Shown: positions 1-7,877 of the stretch, piece after piece
Layout: the number at the start of each line of letters is the position of its first letter
Numbering within the stretch: the stretch's first letter is position 1
Assembly (NCBI GenBank): GCA_948616425.1
Contig: CAPGBJ010000066.1
Span: forward strand, 39,523 to 103,522
DNA: 64,000 bases
From: an uncultured Oscillospiraceae bacterium
GTDB lineage: Bacteria > Bacillota > Clostridia > Oscillospirales > Oscillospiraceae
Direction: 5' to 3'
Notes under the pieces: model-generated
The model's database searches: none
Told to the model about the DNA's origin: nothing
Seen by the model: the letters and a program-made list of their open reading frames with translations, nothing else
Made by a program: the position numbers and the translations under genes

Positions 1-684
1 GAAATTTGGATGCTCCACGGGGGAGATGTGGTCGGTGCCGATGTTCAAAAAGCAGGCGGAGGCAAAGTCGGTACACAGGGAGCGGTGGTACTTCAGCGCC
101 TGGCTGGAGGCCTCCATAACCAGATATTCCATGCCGGACTGAACCGCGTGGGCCAGGTGGCGCTGGAGATCCAGGGGTTCCGGGGTGGTCAGATGGGACT
201 CAAACCGCTCCACCCCGTCGACGGTCTCAATGGAGGAGATCAGGCCGCACTCGGGCCGCCCTTTCTCCGCCATATACTCATCCAGAATGGCTTTTAAATA
301 GTAGGCGGTGGTGGTCTTGCCCTTGGTGCCCGTCAGGGCGATGACCTTCAGCCTGCCCGAGGGGTGGTTGTAGAACCGGTCGGCCAGGGGGGCGATGGTC
401 AAGCGCATGTCGTTTACCTGGAGACAGGGGAGGTCCACCTCTGGATAGGGGGTCTGACTCACATAGGCAATTGCCCCTCTGTCCCGGGCCATGCTCAAAA
501 ATTCCACCCGAAAATGGGCCCCCTTACAGAGGAAGAGGGTGCCGGGCACTACCTCCCGGGAGTCATAAGACACCAGCGCCACCGGGGCGGACCGGTCCAG
601 ATTCTCTGGGACCGGCGCGGCCAGAAGGGCGCGCTCCTCCAGGAGAGAGAGATAGTCGCTGAGGGGGTGCGTGGTATTGTCCAT
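1..684 (-). CDS. murE: MurE-type UDP-MurNAc peptide ligase (5' part; C-terminus outside window)
   Basis: Only the first 228 residues are inside the window; the gene runs off the left edge. The start is ATG at 684 with GAGGTG just upstream. Visible are the N-terminal Mur domain (SYDSREVVPGTLFLCKG, UDP-substrate side) and the ATP-binding loop TGTKGKTTT near residue 120, followed by TTPEP and MEASSQALKYHR. By family, MurE ligates the third amino acid (diaminopimelate or lysine) to UDP-MurNAc-L-Ala-D-Glu in the cytoplasm. Two oddities: the loop reads GTKGKTT rather than the commoner GTNGKTT, and the usual SSHAL reads SSQAL. It could therefore be a MurE paralogue rather than the housekeeping enzyme. 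The residue that would show amino-acid specificity is off the window. Confidence 0.8.
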   Translation of the reverse strand, partial: MDNTTHPLSDYLSLLEERALLAAPVPENLDRSAPVALVSYDSREVVPGTLFLCKGAHFRVEFLSMARDRGAIAYVSQTPYPEVDLPCLQVNDMRLTIAPLADRFYNHPSGRLKVIALTGTKGKTTTAYYLKAILDEYMAEKGRPECGLISSIETVDGVERFESHLTTPEPLDLQRHLAHAVQSGMEYLVMEASSQALKYHRSLCTDFASACFLNIGTDHISPVEHPNF

Positions 685-794
685 GGAATCACCTCGTTTG
701 GTTGGTGGTTTTGACCGGGGGAAAAGGGGTGTGCCCGATTGGGTCGGGCTAGAGAACATTGTACCCACCCTCCCAGGGGGAACATACCTTGGAC

Positions 795-834
795 TGGGGC
801 TTGTTTAAAACATGTCAAAACGCCCAGACGGCGC
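795..834. repeat. Fragment of the 165-bp fold-back repeat
   Basis: About 40 bp (GGGGCTTGTTTAAAACATGT, then GCCC and CGGCG) match one terminal arm of the elements at 26066-26230 and 51694-51858 with a few substitutions. The rest of the element is missing, so this is a solo end or decayed copy. It lies between murE and the racemase gene. Confidence 0.6.
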
Positions 835-869
835 CCAGTTCCCCCTCCCCTTCCGGCCGGTAAAAAGTG

Positions 870-1000
870 TGCCGGGGCGGGACCGGTTTTCTTATTTGAT
901 AAAAATATGGCGCAGGGGCGGGACAGGGTTTCTTATTTGATAAAAATATGGCGCAGGGGCGGGACAGGGTTTCTTATTTGATAAAAATATGGCGCAGGGG
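870..1000. repeat. 41-bp tandem repeat overlapping the racemase 3' end
   Basis: The motif CTTATTTGATAAAAATATGG begins at 891, 932 and 973, a period of exactly 41 bp. The two inner units are identical and a degenerate half unit precedes them (about 870-890). Read on the minus strand, each unit holds the last codons of the racemase gene (HIFIK then stop) followed by a G+C-rich spacer. The array therefore looks like an in-place duplication of the gene end. Confidence 0.9.
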
Positions 1001-1690
1001 TTTGTGACAGGCCTCTACCGCCCGCTCGGCCAGCACGGCCATGGCATCGGTGTAGAAGGGGGGCAGATGGTGCCTGTCGGCAAAGACGGACAGCTCTGTA
1101 CAGGCCAGTACCCCGCAGTCGCAGCCCTGGGAGAGCAAGTCCTCGTGGATGGCGGCGAACTTTTGGGGGTCGCCGTCCCGGCCGGCCTTCACATCGTCGT
1201 AGATGAGGGACATCACCAGGGCTTGGGCCTCCGCGGTGGGGATTACCGCCTCAATTCCGGCGGCGGAAAATTCCTTTTGGTATAATCCGGTCTGGATAGT
1301 CCCATCAGTAGCTAGAATTCCGGGGCGCTTCAGCCCCTGGCCGGCCAGCAGACGGGCGGTCTCCCGGATCATGTGAATGATAGGGATCCCGATATACTCC
1401 TGTACCCGGTCCAAAAAGTAGTGGGAGGTGTTGCAGGGAACGGCGATGCAGGTGCACCCGGCCTGTTCCAGCAATTTGGCGTCATCCAGCAGTCTGCGGT
1501 ATACCTCCTCCCGCTGTCTCGTTCCGCCCAGGATGGCGCTGGTGCGGTCGGGCATACCGCTGTCGGACAGGATCAGGGCATTGACGTGCTCCTGGTCCGC
1601 CCGGGCGTCGGTGCGGTCGATGACAAACTGATAAAACGTATTGGTCGCTTGCGGGCCCATGCCGCCCAGAACACCAAGACGGTAATTCAA
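974..1690 (-). CDS. Aspartate/glutamate racemase family protein
   Basis: 238 aa, full length for the Asp/Glu racemase family, which interconverts L- and D-amino acids using two cysteines and no cofactor. It shows the N-terminal GVLGGMGPQAT signature (residues 6-16), the first catalytic Cys in AVPCNTSHYF (about 84) and the second in LACTELS (about 195). The start is TTG at 1690, chosen because GGAAG sits about 9 nt upstream and the conserved N-terminus begins at once. The GGMGPQAT motif fits the aspartate racemase branch better than MurI glutamate racemase, but the substrate cannot be settled here. The last codons are part of the 41-bp tandem repeat. Confidence 0.85.
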   Translation of the reverse strand: MNYRLGVLGGMGPQATNTFYQFVIDRTDARADQEHVNALILSDSGMPDRTSAILGGTRQREEVYRRLLDDAKLLEQAGCTCIAVPCNTSHYFLDRVQEYIGIPIIHMIRETARLLAGQGLKRPGILATDGTIQTGLYQKEFSAAGIEAVIPTAEAQALVMSLIYDDVKAGRDGDPQKFAAIHEDLLSQGCDCGVLACTELSVFADRHHLPPFYTDAMAVLAERAVEACHKPLRHIFIK

Positions 1691-1786
1691 ACAGGATCAC
1701 TTCCAATGTTGTGTGTATTTGAGCAGCCAGTCGGCAAGTGTCAAATCAGATCCCCTCCCAATTCGGGATGAAACTGACCGGCCGGC

Positions 1787-3043
1787 TCACTTCTCCAAAG
1801 CGCTGAACTGCGCCTGTCTGCGGCGCTGCGCCTCCGGGTCCAGGGGGAGGTACCAGCTCAGCCGATAGGGGCTGTCGGGCCGGGCCTGGAGTTCCTGGTA
1901 GATCTCCCGGCGCTCTCTCAGGCCGCTCTGGGCCTGATCTATGCCGTAGTCCCGATTCAGCCAGTTGAAGTAACCCTCCAAAAAGCTTTCACAGAGTTCT
2001 TCCCAGGAGCGGAAGTGCTCCTGCATCAGCCGCCCCACCTTGCAGGAGCGGCCCACCATCTCCATCCGGCTGCACCAGCCGGCGGTAAAGCACATACCCA
2101 GCAGCTGCATGGACCGGCACAGCTGCCAAGCCCGGGCCGCCTGGGTCTGGCAGCCTGTAAAGCCCGGTCCGGCAGACATGTAGTCCACCGTCTCATACAG
2201 CTGCTGGATGTTGGAGATATCCCAGCTGTCTTTCAAGGTCTCCCGGGTAAATTTCTGTCCCTGGTCGTCCATGGGCTGGCCGCCGATGCGGATGGGCCCC
2301 CTGCGGGCCTCCACGTCCCGCACCCCCGCAGGGCCGTGGCCCAATTGGGCAAAAAACTGTCCCCATATGGCGTAGGTGCCCACAAACCACCGTTCCAAAT
2401 CGTTTTGGGGCAGGGTGATGTCGGCCTCCTTCCGGTTCAGTCTCCCCTGATGGTGGCTGACGAAAAACATACTGATCAGCCCGATCAAAAGGCAGAAGGT
2501 CCAAAAGCCACCTTTGAACCGGGCTTCGGTCACGGTCTCCCTGTGGTGCCCCTCCATGTCCACAAAGTATTCCGTGGTGGACAGCCCGGGGGCGTCCCGC
2601 TCCACAGCCGCCCGCTCTTCATCGGTCAGCCTCCACGCTTTCCAGGCGCCCACAGGGTAGAGCGCCTGATAGATCCCGTCCCGCTTCTCCCGCTGGACGT
2701 TGTCCAAAGTCTGGGTAAACCGGCCGGCCACCTGCTCCCCGCTGTCCAGGGGAAACACCCAGTAGGTGTCCCCATCCACAAAAAAGTACTCCATAGGGGG
2801 ATACTGGTCCGCGGTGCCATAGACCAGAAGGGCAAAGCGGTCCAGCTGTTCCATGTCTGCCACCGAGCGGGCCAGCTGGGTATCCGCCAAGGCCAACCCG
2901 CCCCAGCCGCCGGGCCCCAGGTCCAGGGCCCACACGTAGAGCCGCCAGCAGGGGCCCGCCAGCAGAAACATCACCGCCGCGGTGACGGCGGCGACGTTGA
3001 GCATCTCGTCGCCCTCCCGCAGCCGTTTCACAAATCGTTTCAT
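1787..3043 (-). CDS. DUF1266-type membrane protein of unknown function
   Basis: 418 aa. A membrane segment lies near residues 16-35 (LNVAAVTAAVMFLLAGPCW) and another near 178-195 (FWTFCLLIGLISMFFVSHH), with an approximately 140-residue loop between them that is probably outside the membrane. The cytoplasmic C-terminal half carries a Trp/Arg-rich pattern (AARAWQLCRSMQLLGMCFTA, later SWEELCESFLEGYFNW) that I recognise as the DUF1266 (YbeU/YbeR-like) domain. No enzymatic function is known for that domain. It lies 6 bp downstream of the PARG gene and is probably co-transcribed with proB-PARG. Confidence 0.6.
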   Translation of the reverse strand: MKRFVKRLREGDEMLNVAAVTAAVMFLLAGPCWRLYVWALDLGPGGWGGLALADTQLARSVADMEQLDRFALLVYGTADQYPPMEYFFVDGDTYWVFPLDSGEQVAGRFTQTLDNVQREKRDGIYQALYPVGAWKAWRLTDEERAAVERDAPGLSTTEYFVDMEGHHRETVTEARFKGGFWTFCLLIGLISMFFVSHHQGRLNRKEADITLPQNDLERWFVGTYAIWGQFFAQLGHGPAGVRDVEARRGPIRIGGQPMDDQGQKFTRETLKDSWDISNIQQLYETVDYMSAGPGFTGCQTQAARAWQLCRSMQLLGMCFTAGWCSRMEMVGRSCKVGRLMQEHFRSWEELCESFLEGYFNWLNRDYGIDQAQSGLRERREIYQELQARPDSPYRLSWYLPLDPEAQRRRQAQFSALEK

Positions 3044-3049
3044 ATGCCC

Positions 3050-3877
3050 CTAGCACCCCTGAAACCGGCGGCGGAAGGGGGCGATGTTCCCGCCCTTGCC
3101 CGGCTGCCCCAGAATAGAGAAGGTGATCTGCTCAAACCGCCGGTTCCAGCCTTTCTCCAACAGCTCTTGCCAAAACCGGGATACGTCCTCCGGGTCGTTG
3201 CGGAACACCCCGCAGCCGTAGGCCCCCAGTACCAGCCGGGTGCAGCCCCAGTGGGCAAAGAGGGCCAGAATTTTTTCCATCCGGCCCTTCATCACCTGTT
3301 TGGCCCGGTCTGCGCTGTCTCCGTTGCGGACCACAATCCCCATGTTGACGGCGGGGGCGGTGATCACCGGACAGGTGACACAGGTTTCTGTCAAGGAAAA
3401 ATCCCCAGTGCGGAAGAAGGTGACATCTCCAATGAGCATGGTGTCGGTATACACCGGGTCCCGGTTGGCCCGATTGATCTCATAGTACCGGGGCCCCTGG
3501 CCGGTGGTCTGGGTCTGGTACAGGTTGGAACAGAAGGCCAAACACTCCTCCTGGGCCATTGAGCCATTGAGGAAGCCGCCGCCGGGGTTCTTGGCGGAGG
3601 CGAAGTTGAGCACTCCAATTTTGGGGCACAGGGTCTCCCCCTCTGACAGCCGAAAAATGGCGTCTACCGTCCCCTCGTCCCGGACCTCCAGGGCGGCGGA
3701 GGGGCCTTCCGACGGGAACGCGGCCTCTTCCACCAGTTTGTCCAGCGCCTGGCTGGTCCAAAGCTGGGTAGGACGGGCGGCGTCCCACAAAATTACCTGA
3801 TTGCCCAGATGATAGCGCCCGGTCCGGCTGATCTCCAGGGTCTCCTGGGCCAGATCTTTCAGCTGCTCCCGGTTCAT
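3050..3877 (-). CDS. Microbial poly(ADP-ribose) glycohydrolase-like protein (DUF2263/TIGR02452)
   Basis: 275 aa. The macrodomain-fold glycohydrolase signature GGG-x(6-8)-QEE is intact as GGGFLNGSMAQEE (about residues 98-110), following the NFASAKNPGG segment. Also present are the N-terminal helical part (AQETLEI) and the C-terminal VLGAYGCGVFRNDP, which binds ADP-ribose in the family. Enzymes of this family cleave ADP-ribose units from modified proteins or nucleic acids. The start codon overlaps the proB stop in an ATGA, indicating translational coupling. No ADP-ribosyltransferase partner is visible in the window, so the physiological substrate is unknown. Confidence 0.88.
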   Translation of the reverse strand: MNREQLKDLAQETLEISRTGRYHLGNQVILWDAARPTQLWTSQALDKLVEEAAFPSEGPSAALEVRDEGTVDAIFRLSEGETLCPKIGVLNFASAKNPGGGFLNGSMAQEECLAFCSNLYQTQTTGQGPRYYEINRANRDPVYTDTMLIGDVTFFRTGDFSLTETCVTCPVITAPAVNMGIVVRNGDSADRAKQVMKGRMEKILALFAHWGCTRLVLGAYGCGVFRNDPEDVSRFWQELLEKGWNRRFEQITFSILGQPGKGGNIAPFRRRFQGC

Positions 3878-4644
3878 TTCCTCACCCCCAAAAAGCGGGT
3901 GCCCACGGCCTTGTGCCCGACGATGTCATAGAGCCGCTCCGGGTGCTCCCCGTTGGTAATCACCATGTCGCAGCCCTGGGCGGTGACCATCTTGGCGGCC
4001 CGCAGCTTGGTCTCCATGCCGCCAGTGGCCAGGTCGCTGCCCTTGCCGCCGGCCAGGGCCTCAATCTCCGGGGTGACGGCCTCCACGGTGGGGATGAGAC
4101 GGGCGTCGGGGTCCCTCCGGGGGTCGGCGGTGTACAGCCCCTCGATGTCGCTGAGGAGGACCAGCAGGTCGGCCCCCACCGAGCAGGCCACGATGGCCCC
4201 CAGGGTGTCGTTGTCCCCCACCTTGATCTCGGCGGTGGCCACCGTGTCGTTCTCGTTGATGACGGGCAGCGCCCCCAGCTCCAGCAGCCGGGCCATGGTG
4301 TTTTCAAAGTTGCGGCGGCGGTCGTCGTGGTCCACGTCCTCGCCGGTGAGCAAAATCTGAGCTACCGTGTGGTTGTACTGAGAAAACAGTTTGTCGTAAG
4401 TATACATCAGCTCGCACTGGCCCACGGCGGCGGCGGCCTGTTTGGTGGGCATGTCGGCCGGCCGGCCGGGCAGATTCAGCTTGCCCACCCCCATGCCGAT
4501 GGCCCCAGAGGACACCAAAATCATCTCGTGCCCCGCGTTTTTCAGGTCGGACAGTACCTTTACCAGCTCTTCCACATGGCGGATGTTCAGCCGTCCGGTG
4601 GCGTGGGCCAGGGTGGAGGTGCCTACCTTTACTACAATGCGCAT
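3874..4644 (-). CDS. proB: Glutamate 5-kinase (short form)
   Basis: 256 aa. It phosphorylates L-glutamate to gamma-glutamyl phosphate, the first step of proline synthesis. It shows the amino-acid-kinase motifs VVKVGTSTL at the N-terminus, LVSSGAIGMGVG, PVINENDTV and VGDNDTLGAIVA, and the ATP-side LSDIEGLYTADP and GGMETKLRAAK. ATG at 4644 is preceded by AAAGGAG; a longer upstream extension would run through a repeat and lacks family similarity. The C-terminal PUA domain of the 367-residue E. coli enzyme is absent, so this is the single-domain form. It follows proC (with a palindromic repeat between them) and overlaps the PARG gene by 4 bp. Confidence 0.95.
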   Translation of the reverse strand: MRIVVKVGTSTLAHATGRLNIRHVEELVKVLSDLKNAGHEMILVSSGAIGMGVGKLNLPGRPADMPTKQAAAAVGQCELMYTYDKLFSQYNHTVAQILLTGEDVDHDDRRRNFENTMARLLELGALPVINENDTVATAEIKVGDNDTLGAIVACSVGADLLVLLSDIEGLYTADPRRDPDARLIPTVEAVTPEIEALAGGKGSDLATGGMETKLRAAKMVTAQGCDMVITNGEHPERLYDIVGHKAVGTRFLGVRK

Positions 4645-4690
4645 GGTTATATTCTCCTTTAATATTACGGTTTTGACTGCGTTTCGTCCT

Positions 4691-4766
4691 GTAGGGCAAG
4701 GGCTCTGCCCCTGCCTGAACAGGTTTCCATATCCGTGACGAGGCAAGGGCAGAGCCCTTGCCCTAC
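4691..4766. repeat. Palindromic dispersed repeat (GTAGGGCAAGGGC family)
   Basis: A 76-bp element bounded by GTAGGGCAAGGGCTCTGCCC and its inverted copy. A second element with the same ends lies at 20866-20942. It sits inside the proC-proB intercistronic gap and would form a strong hairpin in the proC-proB mRNA. Confidence 0.85.
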
Positions 4767-4777
4767 ATTATGTAACT

Positions 4778-5581
4778 TTACCGCAGCTTCAGCGTCTTCT
4801 CATAGGCGGCGATGACGGCCTCCATGGCGGCCCCCCGGAAGCCGCTGCGCTCCAGGGCCCGGACCCCCTGGATGGTGGTGCCCCCTGGGGAACAGACGGC
4901 GTCCTTCAGGGCGCCGGGGTGCCCGCCGCTCTCCAGCGCCATTCGGGCGGAGCCGGCCAGCATCTGAGCGGCGTAGGCGGTGGCCTTATCTCGGGGCAGC
5001 CCGCAGGCCACCCCGCCGTCAGACAGGGCCTCGAGAAACAGGTAGGCGAAGGCGGGGCCGCAGCCGGACAGGGCGCTGGCCGCGTCGATCAGGCTTTCGG
5101 GGACCGGGTCCACCAGGCCGGCGGGGGCGATCAGGGCGGCAAAGCTGTCCAACTCCTCCACCGTCACCCCCTGACCGCAGTACTGCACCACCCCGGCCCC
5201 AATGGCGGCGGGGGTATTGGGCATCATGCGGATGACAGGGCAGTCCAAGTCCAGCAGGTCCTGAATCTGATCACAGGACAGACCGGCGGCCATGGTGGCC
5301 AGTACAAAGCGGTCCTCCCGACTGCTGAGAATGGGCTTGAGAGGGGACAGCGCCAGCCCCATCAGCTGGGGTTTTACCCCCAGGAAGATGAGCTGAGCGG
5401 AACGGGCAATCTCCTCATTGGAGGACCGTGCGCTGTTTGGCAGCTCCGCCGCCAGTTTCTCCGCCTTGGCGGGGGTGCGGTTGGACAGCAAAATGGTCTC
5501 GGCCAGTCCGCTCCGGGCCACCGCGCAGGCCACGGCGGAGCCCATATTGCCGGTGCCGATAAAGCCGATGGTTTGATACAT
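4778..5581 (-). CDS. proC: Pyrroline-5-carboxylate reductase
   Basis: 267 aa. It catalyses the last step of proline synthesis, NAD(P)H-dependent reduction of pyrroline-5-carboxylate. The Rossmann motif GFIGTGNMGSA is at residues 6-16, IRMMPNTPAAIGAG near 120 and the C-terminal substrate signature CSPGGTTIQGVRALE near 233-247. ATG at 5581 has AAGGAGG 6-8 nt upstream. It is the first gene of the probable proC-proB-PARG-DUF1266 transcription unit; proA is not in the window. Confidence 0.95.
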   Translation of the reverse strand: MYQTIGFIGTGNMGSAVACAVARSGLAETILLSNRTPAKAEKLAAELPNSARSSNEEIARSAQLIFLGVKPQLMGLALSPLKPILSSREDRFVLATMAAGLSCDQIQDLLDLDCPVIRMMPNTPAAIGAGVVQYCGQGVTVEELDSFAALIAPAGLVDPVPESLIDAASALSGCGPAFAYLFLEALSDGGVACGLPRDKATAYAAQMLAGSARMALESGGHPGALKDAVCSPGGTTIQGVRALERSGFRGAAMEAVIAAYEKTLKLR

Positions 5582-5604
5582 AATTGGTTCCTCCTTGTTG
5601 AGCG

Positions 5605-5633
5605 AAAATGCCCCGGCAGAACCGGGGCATTTT
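5605..5633 (-). terminator. Rho-independent terminator after the dCTP-deaminase-fold gene
   Basis: A perfect 12-bp stem AAAATGCCCCGG / CCGGGGCATTTT with a 5-nt loop, T-rich on both sides, lies 10 bp past the stop of the 5644-6435 gene. It separates that gene from proC. Confidence 0.85.
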
Positions 5634-5643
5634 CTTAGGGTAT

Positions 5644-6435
5644 TCAATGACATAAGAGAGGCAGGAAGAAAACGGCAGCTGCCGCTCCGAAGGAAAGTAC
5701 AGAGGCTGCCCACAGCGCCCACTGTTTTTTCGCAAAGCTGATTGCTCCGTTCAGCAGCGCCGCCAAAAAGCTGATACAGCCCAGCGTGACAAAATTATAA
5801 ATCAGAAAGCGGCTGGCATCCGCGTTCGCGGAAAGCAGGGATATATTGGTGGTCAAAAAGCTGAAAAGAGCGACAAACACCGTTAGAATCACCAGTACAT
5901 TGGCGTAAATTGACCGTTCCAGATCCTTTAAGTTTTCCGTTTTCTTTTCAATATACCTGATCTCACGCTGATAAATATCTTTATATTTTCCCAGGCCGGA
6001 GTAATCCATCTCATCCGAAAACGCGCCGGGGTAGGGGGCCTGTGCATGGCTGGCCAGCACTTCGAACAGGATGGTGACGTATTTTCCATCCTTTTGAAGG
6101 TCAATCTCATTCCCAGACACATTTGTAACGCGGAAAAACACCTTGGTATGGTGCCCCGGTTGGTACACGGGGGCGTCCATGGCAAGTCCCTGACGCAGTC
6201 TGCTGTTCTTTAAAACAAGCCTGCCCAGCATATTACTCGGCAGACAAATATTTTCCTGTGTGGCGACAAAAGCCGACTCCCCACGCTTCAAGCTGATGTG
6301 GGAAACCTTCTTGTCTTCCGAGACAAAATATTCCGCCCTGAGGTCATATCCAATGTTTGTAATACAGCTCGGGTCGTAGTGTTCCAGCAGCCCATTGTTA
6401 GCCAGTGCCGCTATCTGATGGTCTGTAAGTACCAT
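5644..6435 (-). CDS. dCTP-deaminase/dUTPase-fold protein with C-terminal membrane anchor
   Basis: 263 aa. Residues 1-135 resemble the dCTP deaminase family: LTDHQIAALANNGLLE, CITNIGYDLRAEYF near 24-37, KNSRLRQGL at 76-84 (the NTP-binding K/R-S-x-x-R block), APVYQPGHHT and FFRVTNVSGNEIDL. A charged helix follows (KDIYQREIRYIEKKTENLKD). Three hydrophobic segments end the protein (about 178-198, 210-232, 240-261). The position of the catalytic Glu of E. coli Dcd (E138, three residues before Asn) is Arg102 here, so I infer nucleotide binding without deamination. It stands alone between two transcription units, and its codons are less GC-rich than its neighbours'. Function unknown. Confidence 0.65.
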   Translation of the reverse strand: MVLTDHQIAALANNGLLEHYDPSCITNIGYDLRAEYFVSEDKKVSHISLKRGESAFVATQENICLPSNMLGRLVLKNSRLRQGLAMDAPVYQPGHHTKVFFRVTNVSGNEIDLQKDGKYVTILFEVLASHAQAPYPGAFSDEMDYSGLGKYKDIYQREIRYIEKKTENLKDLERSIYANVLVILTVFVALFSFLTTNISLLSANADASRFLIYNFVTLGCISFLAALLNGAISFAKKQWALWAASVLSFGAAAAVFFLPLLCH

Positions 6436-6542
6436 ATACGCACCCTCCTCACTGATGATACAGTCAATTATAATCGTTACAAACTATTTTGTAAACCTTT
6501 TTCTTGTTTTTGGATGGATATAAAATCTTAATCAATTCTTAA

Positions 6543-6595
6543 TTGTATTTCCTCCGCTGCTGTTATATACTGTCTGTACTAATACAGTTAGTACA
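6543..6595 (+). promoter_or_regulatory. Promoter and GntR operator for the ABC transporter operon
   Basis: A -35 TTGTAT (6543-6548) and -10 TATACT (6566-6571) are spaced by 17 bp. Directly downstream, over the expected transcription start, lies a perfect inverted repeat TGTACTAA-5 nt-TTAGTACA (6575-6595). Its position fits autorepression by the YtrA-type regulator encoded next. Confidence 0.75.
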
Positions 6596-6618
6596 GTATC
6601 CAGAGAGGAGGCGCTGTA

Positions 6619-6990
6619 ATGTTACATTTAGACTACCGAGATGCCCGTCCCATCTATGAACAGGTAAAGGACGGCCTGCGCCGGCTGATGGTCACGGGGG
6701 TCATCCAGGAGGGGGAGAAGCTCCCATCGGTGCGCACCATGGCCGGGACGCTGGCCATCAACCCCAACACCATCCAGCGGGCCTACGAGGCCCTGGAGTC
6801 GGAGGGCTACGTCTACTCGGTGCCCGGCAAGGGCTCCTTTGCCGCCCCCAACACGGGGGTGGACGAGGGGCGGAAGAACGAACTGTTCCAGACCTTCGAC
6901 CAGACGGCGGGAGAGCTGCTGTTCCTTGGGGTCAGCGGCCAGGAACTCTGGGCCCGGGTCCGGGCGTTGGAAGGGGGAGAGACGAGATGA
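6619..6990 (+). CDS. GntR-family transcriptional regulator, YtrA subfamily
   Basis: 123 aa. The N-terminal winged helix-turn-helix reads PIYEQVKDGLRRLMVTGVIQ, then KLPSVRTMA, then NPNTIQRAYEALESEGYVYS. The short roughly 45-residue C-terminal tail, instead of a large effector domain, is typical of YtrA regulators. These usually repress the ABC transporter in whose operon they sit. GAGAGGAGG lies upstream of ATG 6619. The gene overlaps the ATPase gene by 4 bp (ATGA), so expression is coupled. The ligand is unknown; relatives respond to cell-envelope antibiotics. Confidence 0.92.
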   Translation: MLHLDYRDARPIYEQVKDGLRRLMVTGVIQEGEKLPSVRTMAGTLAINPNTIQRAYEALESEGYVYSVPGKGSFAAPNTGVDEGRKNELFQTFDQTAGELLFLGVSGQELWARVRALEGGETR

Positions 6991-7877
6991 TAAAGGTAAT
7001 CAATGTAGTAAAGACCTTCGACGGGTTTCGGGCTCTGGACGGCCTGACTATGACGGCGGAGAAGGGCTCCATCTACGGGCTGGTGGGGCCCAACGGGGCG
7101 GGTAAGTCCACCATCCTGCGGCACATTATGGGCATCTACCGGCCCGACTCGGGCTCTGTGCTGGTGGACGGGGATCAGGTCTATGAGAACCCGGCGGTAA
7201 AGGCCAGGATTGCCGCCATCCCCGACGACCTCTATTATTTCAGCTCCGCCTCTACCAGAGACATGATGCGCTTCTATCGGGGGATGTACCCCGCCTTCGA
7301 TGTGAAGCGGTACGAGGCCTTCCCCGAGGTGGACGAGAAGCTGCCCATCCGCCGGCTGTCCAAGGGGATGCAGAAGCAGTCCGCCTTCCGGCTGGCCCTG
7401 TGCTGCAACCCCGAGGTGTTGGTGCTGGACGAGCCGGTGGACGGCCTGGACCCGGTGATGCGCCGGCAGGTGTGGTCCCTGCTCATGGGGGACGTGGCCC
7501 AGCGGGGGACCACCGTGCTGGTGAGCTCCCACAACCTGCGGGAACTGGAGGACGTGTGCGACCACGTGGGCATCCTCAGCCACGGTAAGGTGCTGCTGGA
7601 GCGGTCCCTCACCGACCTGCAGGACAACGTGGTCAAACTTCAAATCGCCTTTGCGGACGGCAAGCTGCCCGAGCTGCCCAAGGATTTGCGCCTGCTCCAC
7701 ACCGCCCAGATCGGCCGGGTCTTTACCCTCATCATCCGGGGCAGCCCGGCGGAGATCAAAACCCGCATGGCGGGCTTTGCCCCCATCCTCATGGAGGCCC
7801 TGCCCCTGACCCTGGAGGAAATCTTTATCTATGAATTGGGAGGTGAGGACTATGCGGTCCGCGACATCGTACTTTAA
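6987..7877 (+). CDS. ABC transporter ATP-binding protein (YtrB-like)
   Basis: 296 aa. It energises the transporter formed with the following membrane protein. Walker A GPNGAGKST (about residues 35-43), the ABC signature as RLSKGMQKQ (about 130) and Walker B VLVLDEPVDGLDP (about 150) with the H-loop VLVSSHNL are all in order. The C-terminal roughly 80 residues are a family-typical tail. The first base of its start lies inside the GntR stop, and its 3' end overlaps the permease start, so the three genes form one tight operon. Confidence 0.95.
   Translation: MIKVINVVKTFDGFRALDGLTMTAEKGSIYGLVGPNGAGKSTILRHIMGIYRPDSGSVLVDGDQVYENPAVKARIAAIPDDLYYFSSASTRDMMRFYRGMYPAFDVKRYEAFPEVDEKLPIRRLSKGMQKQSAFRLALCCNPEVLVLDEPVDGLDPVMRRQVWSLLMGDVAQRGTTVLVSSHNLRELEDVCDHVGILSHGKVLLERSLTDLQDNVVKLQIAFADGKLPELPKDLRLLHTAQIGRVFTLIIRGSPAEIKTRMAGFAPILMEALPLTLEEIFIYELGGEDYAVRDIVL

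Noticed and set aside
2015..3562. 515-aa plus-strand frame
   Set aside because: Antisense to the DUF1266 and PARG genes; low-complexity Gly/Pro/His composition typical of the reverse strand of GC-rich genes, no RBS.
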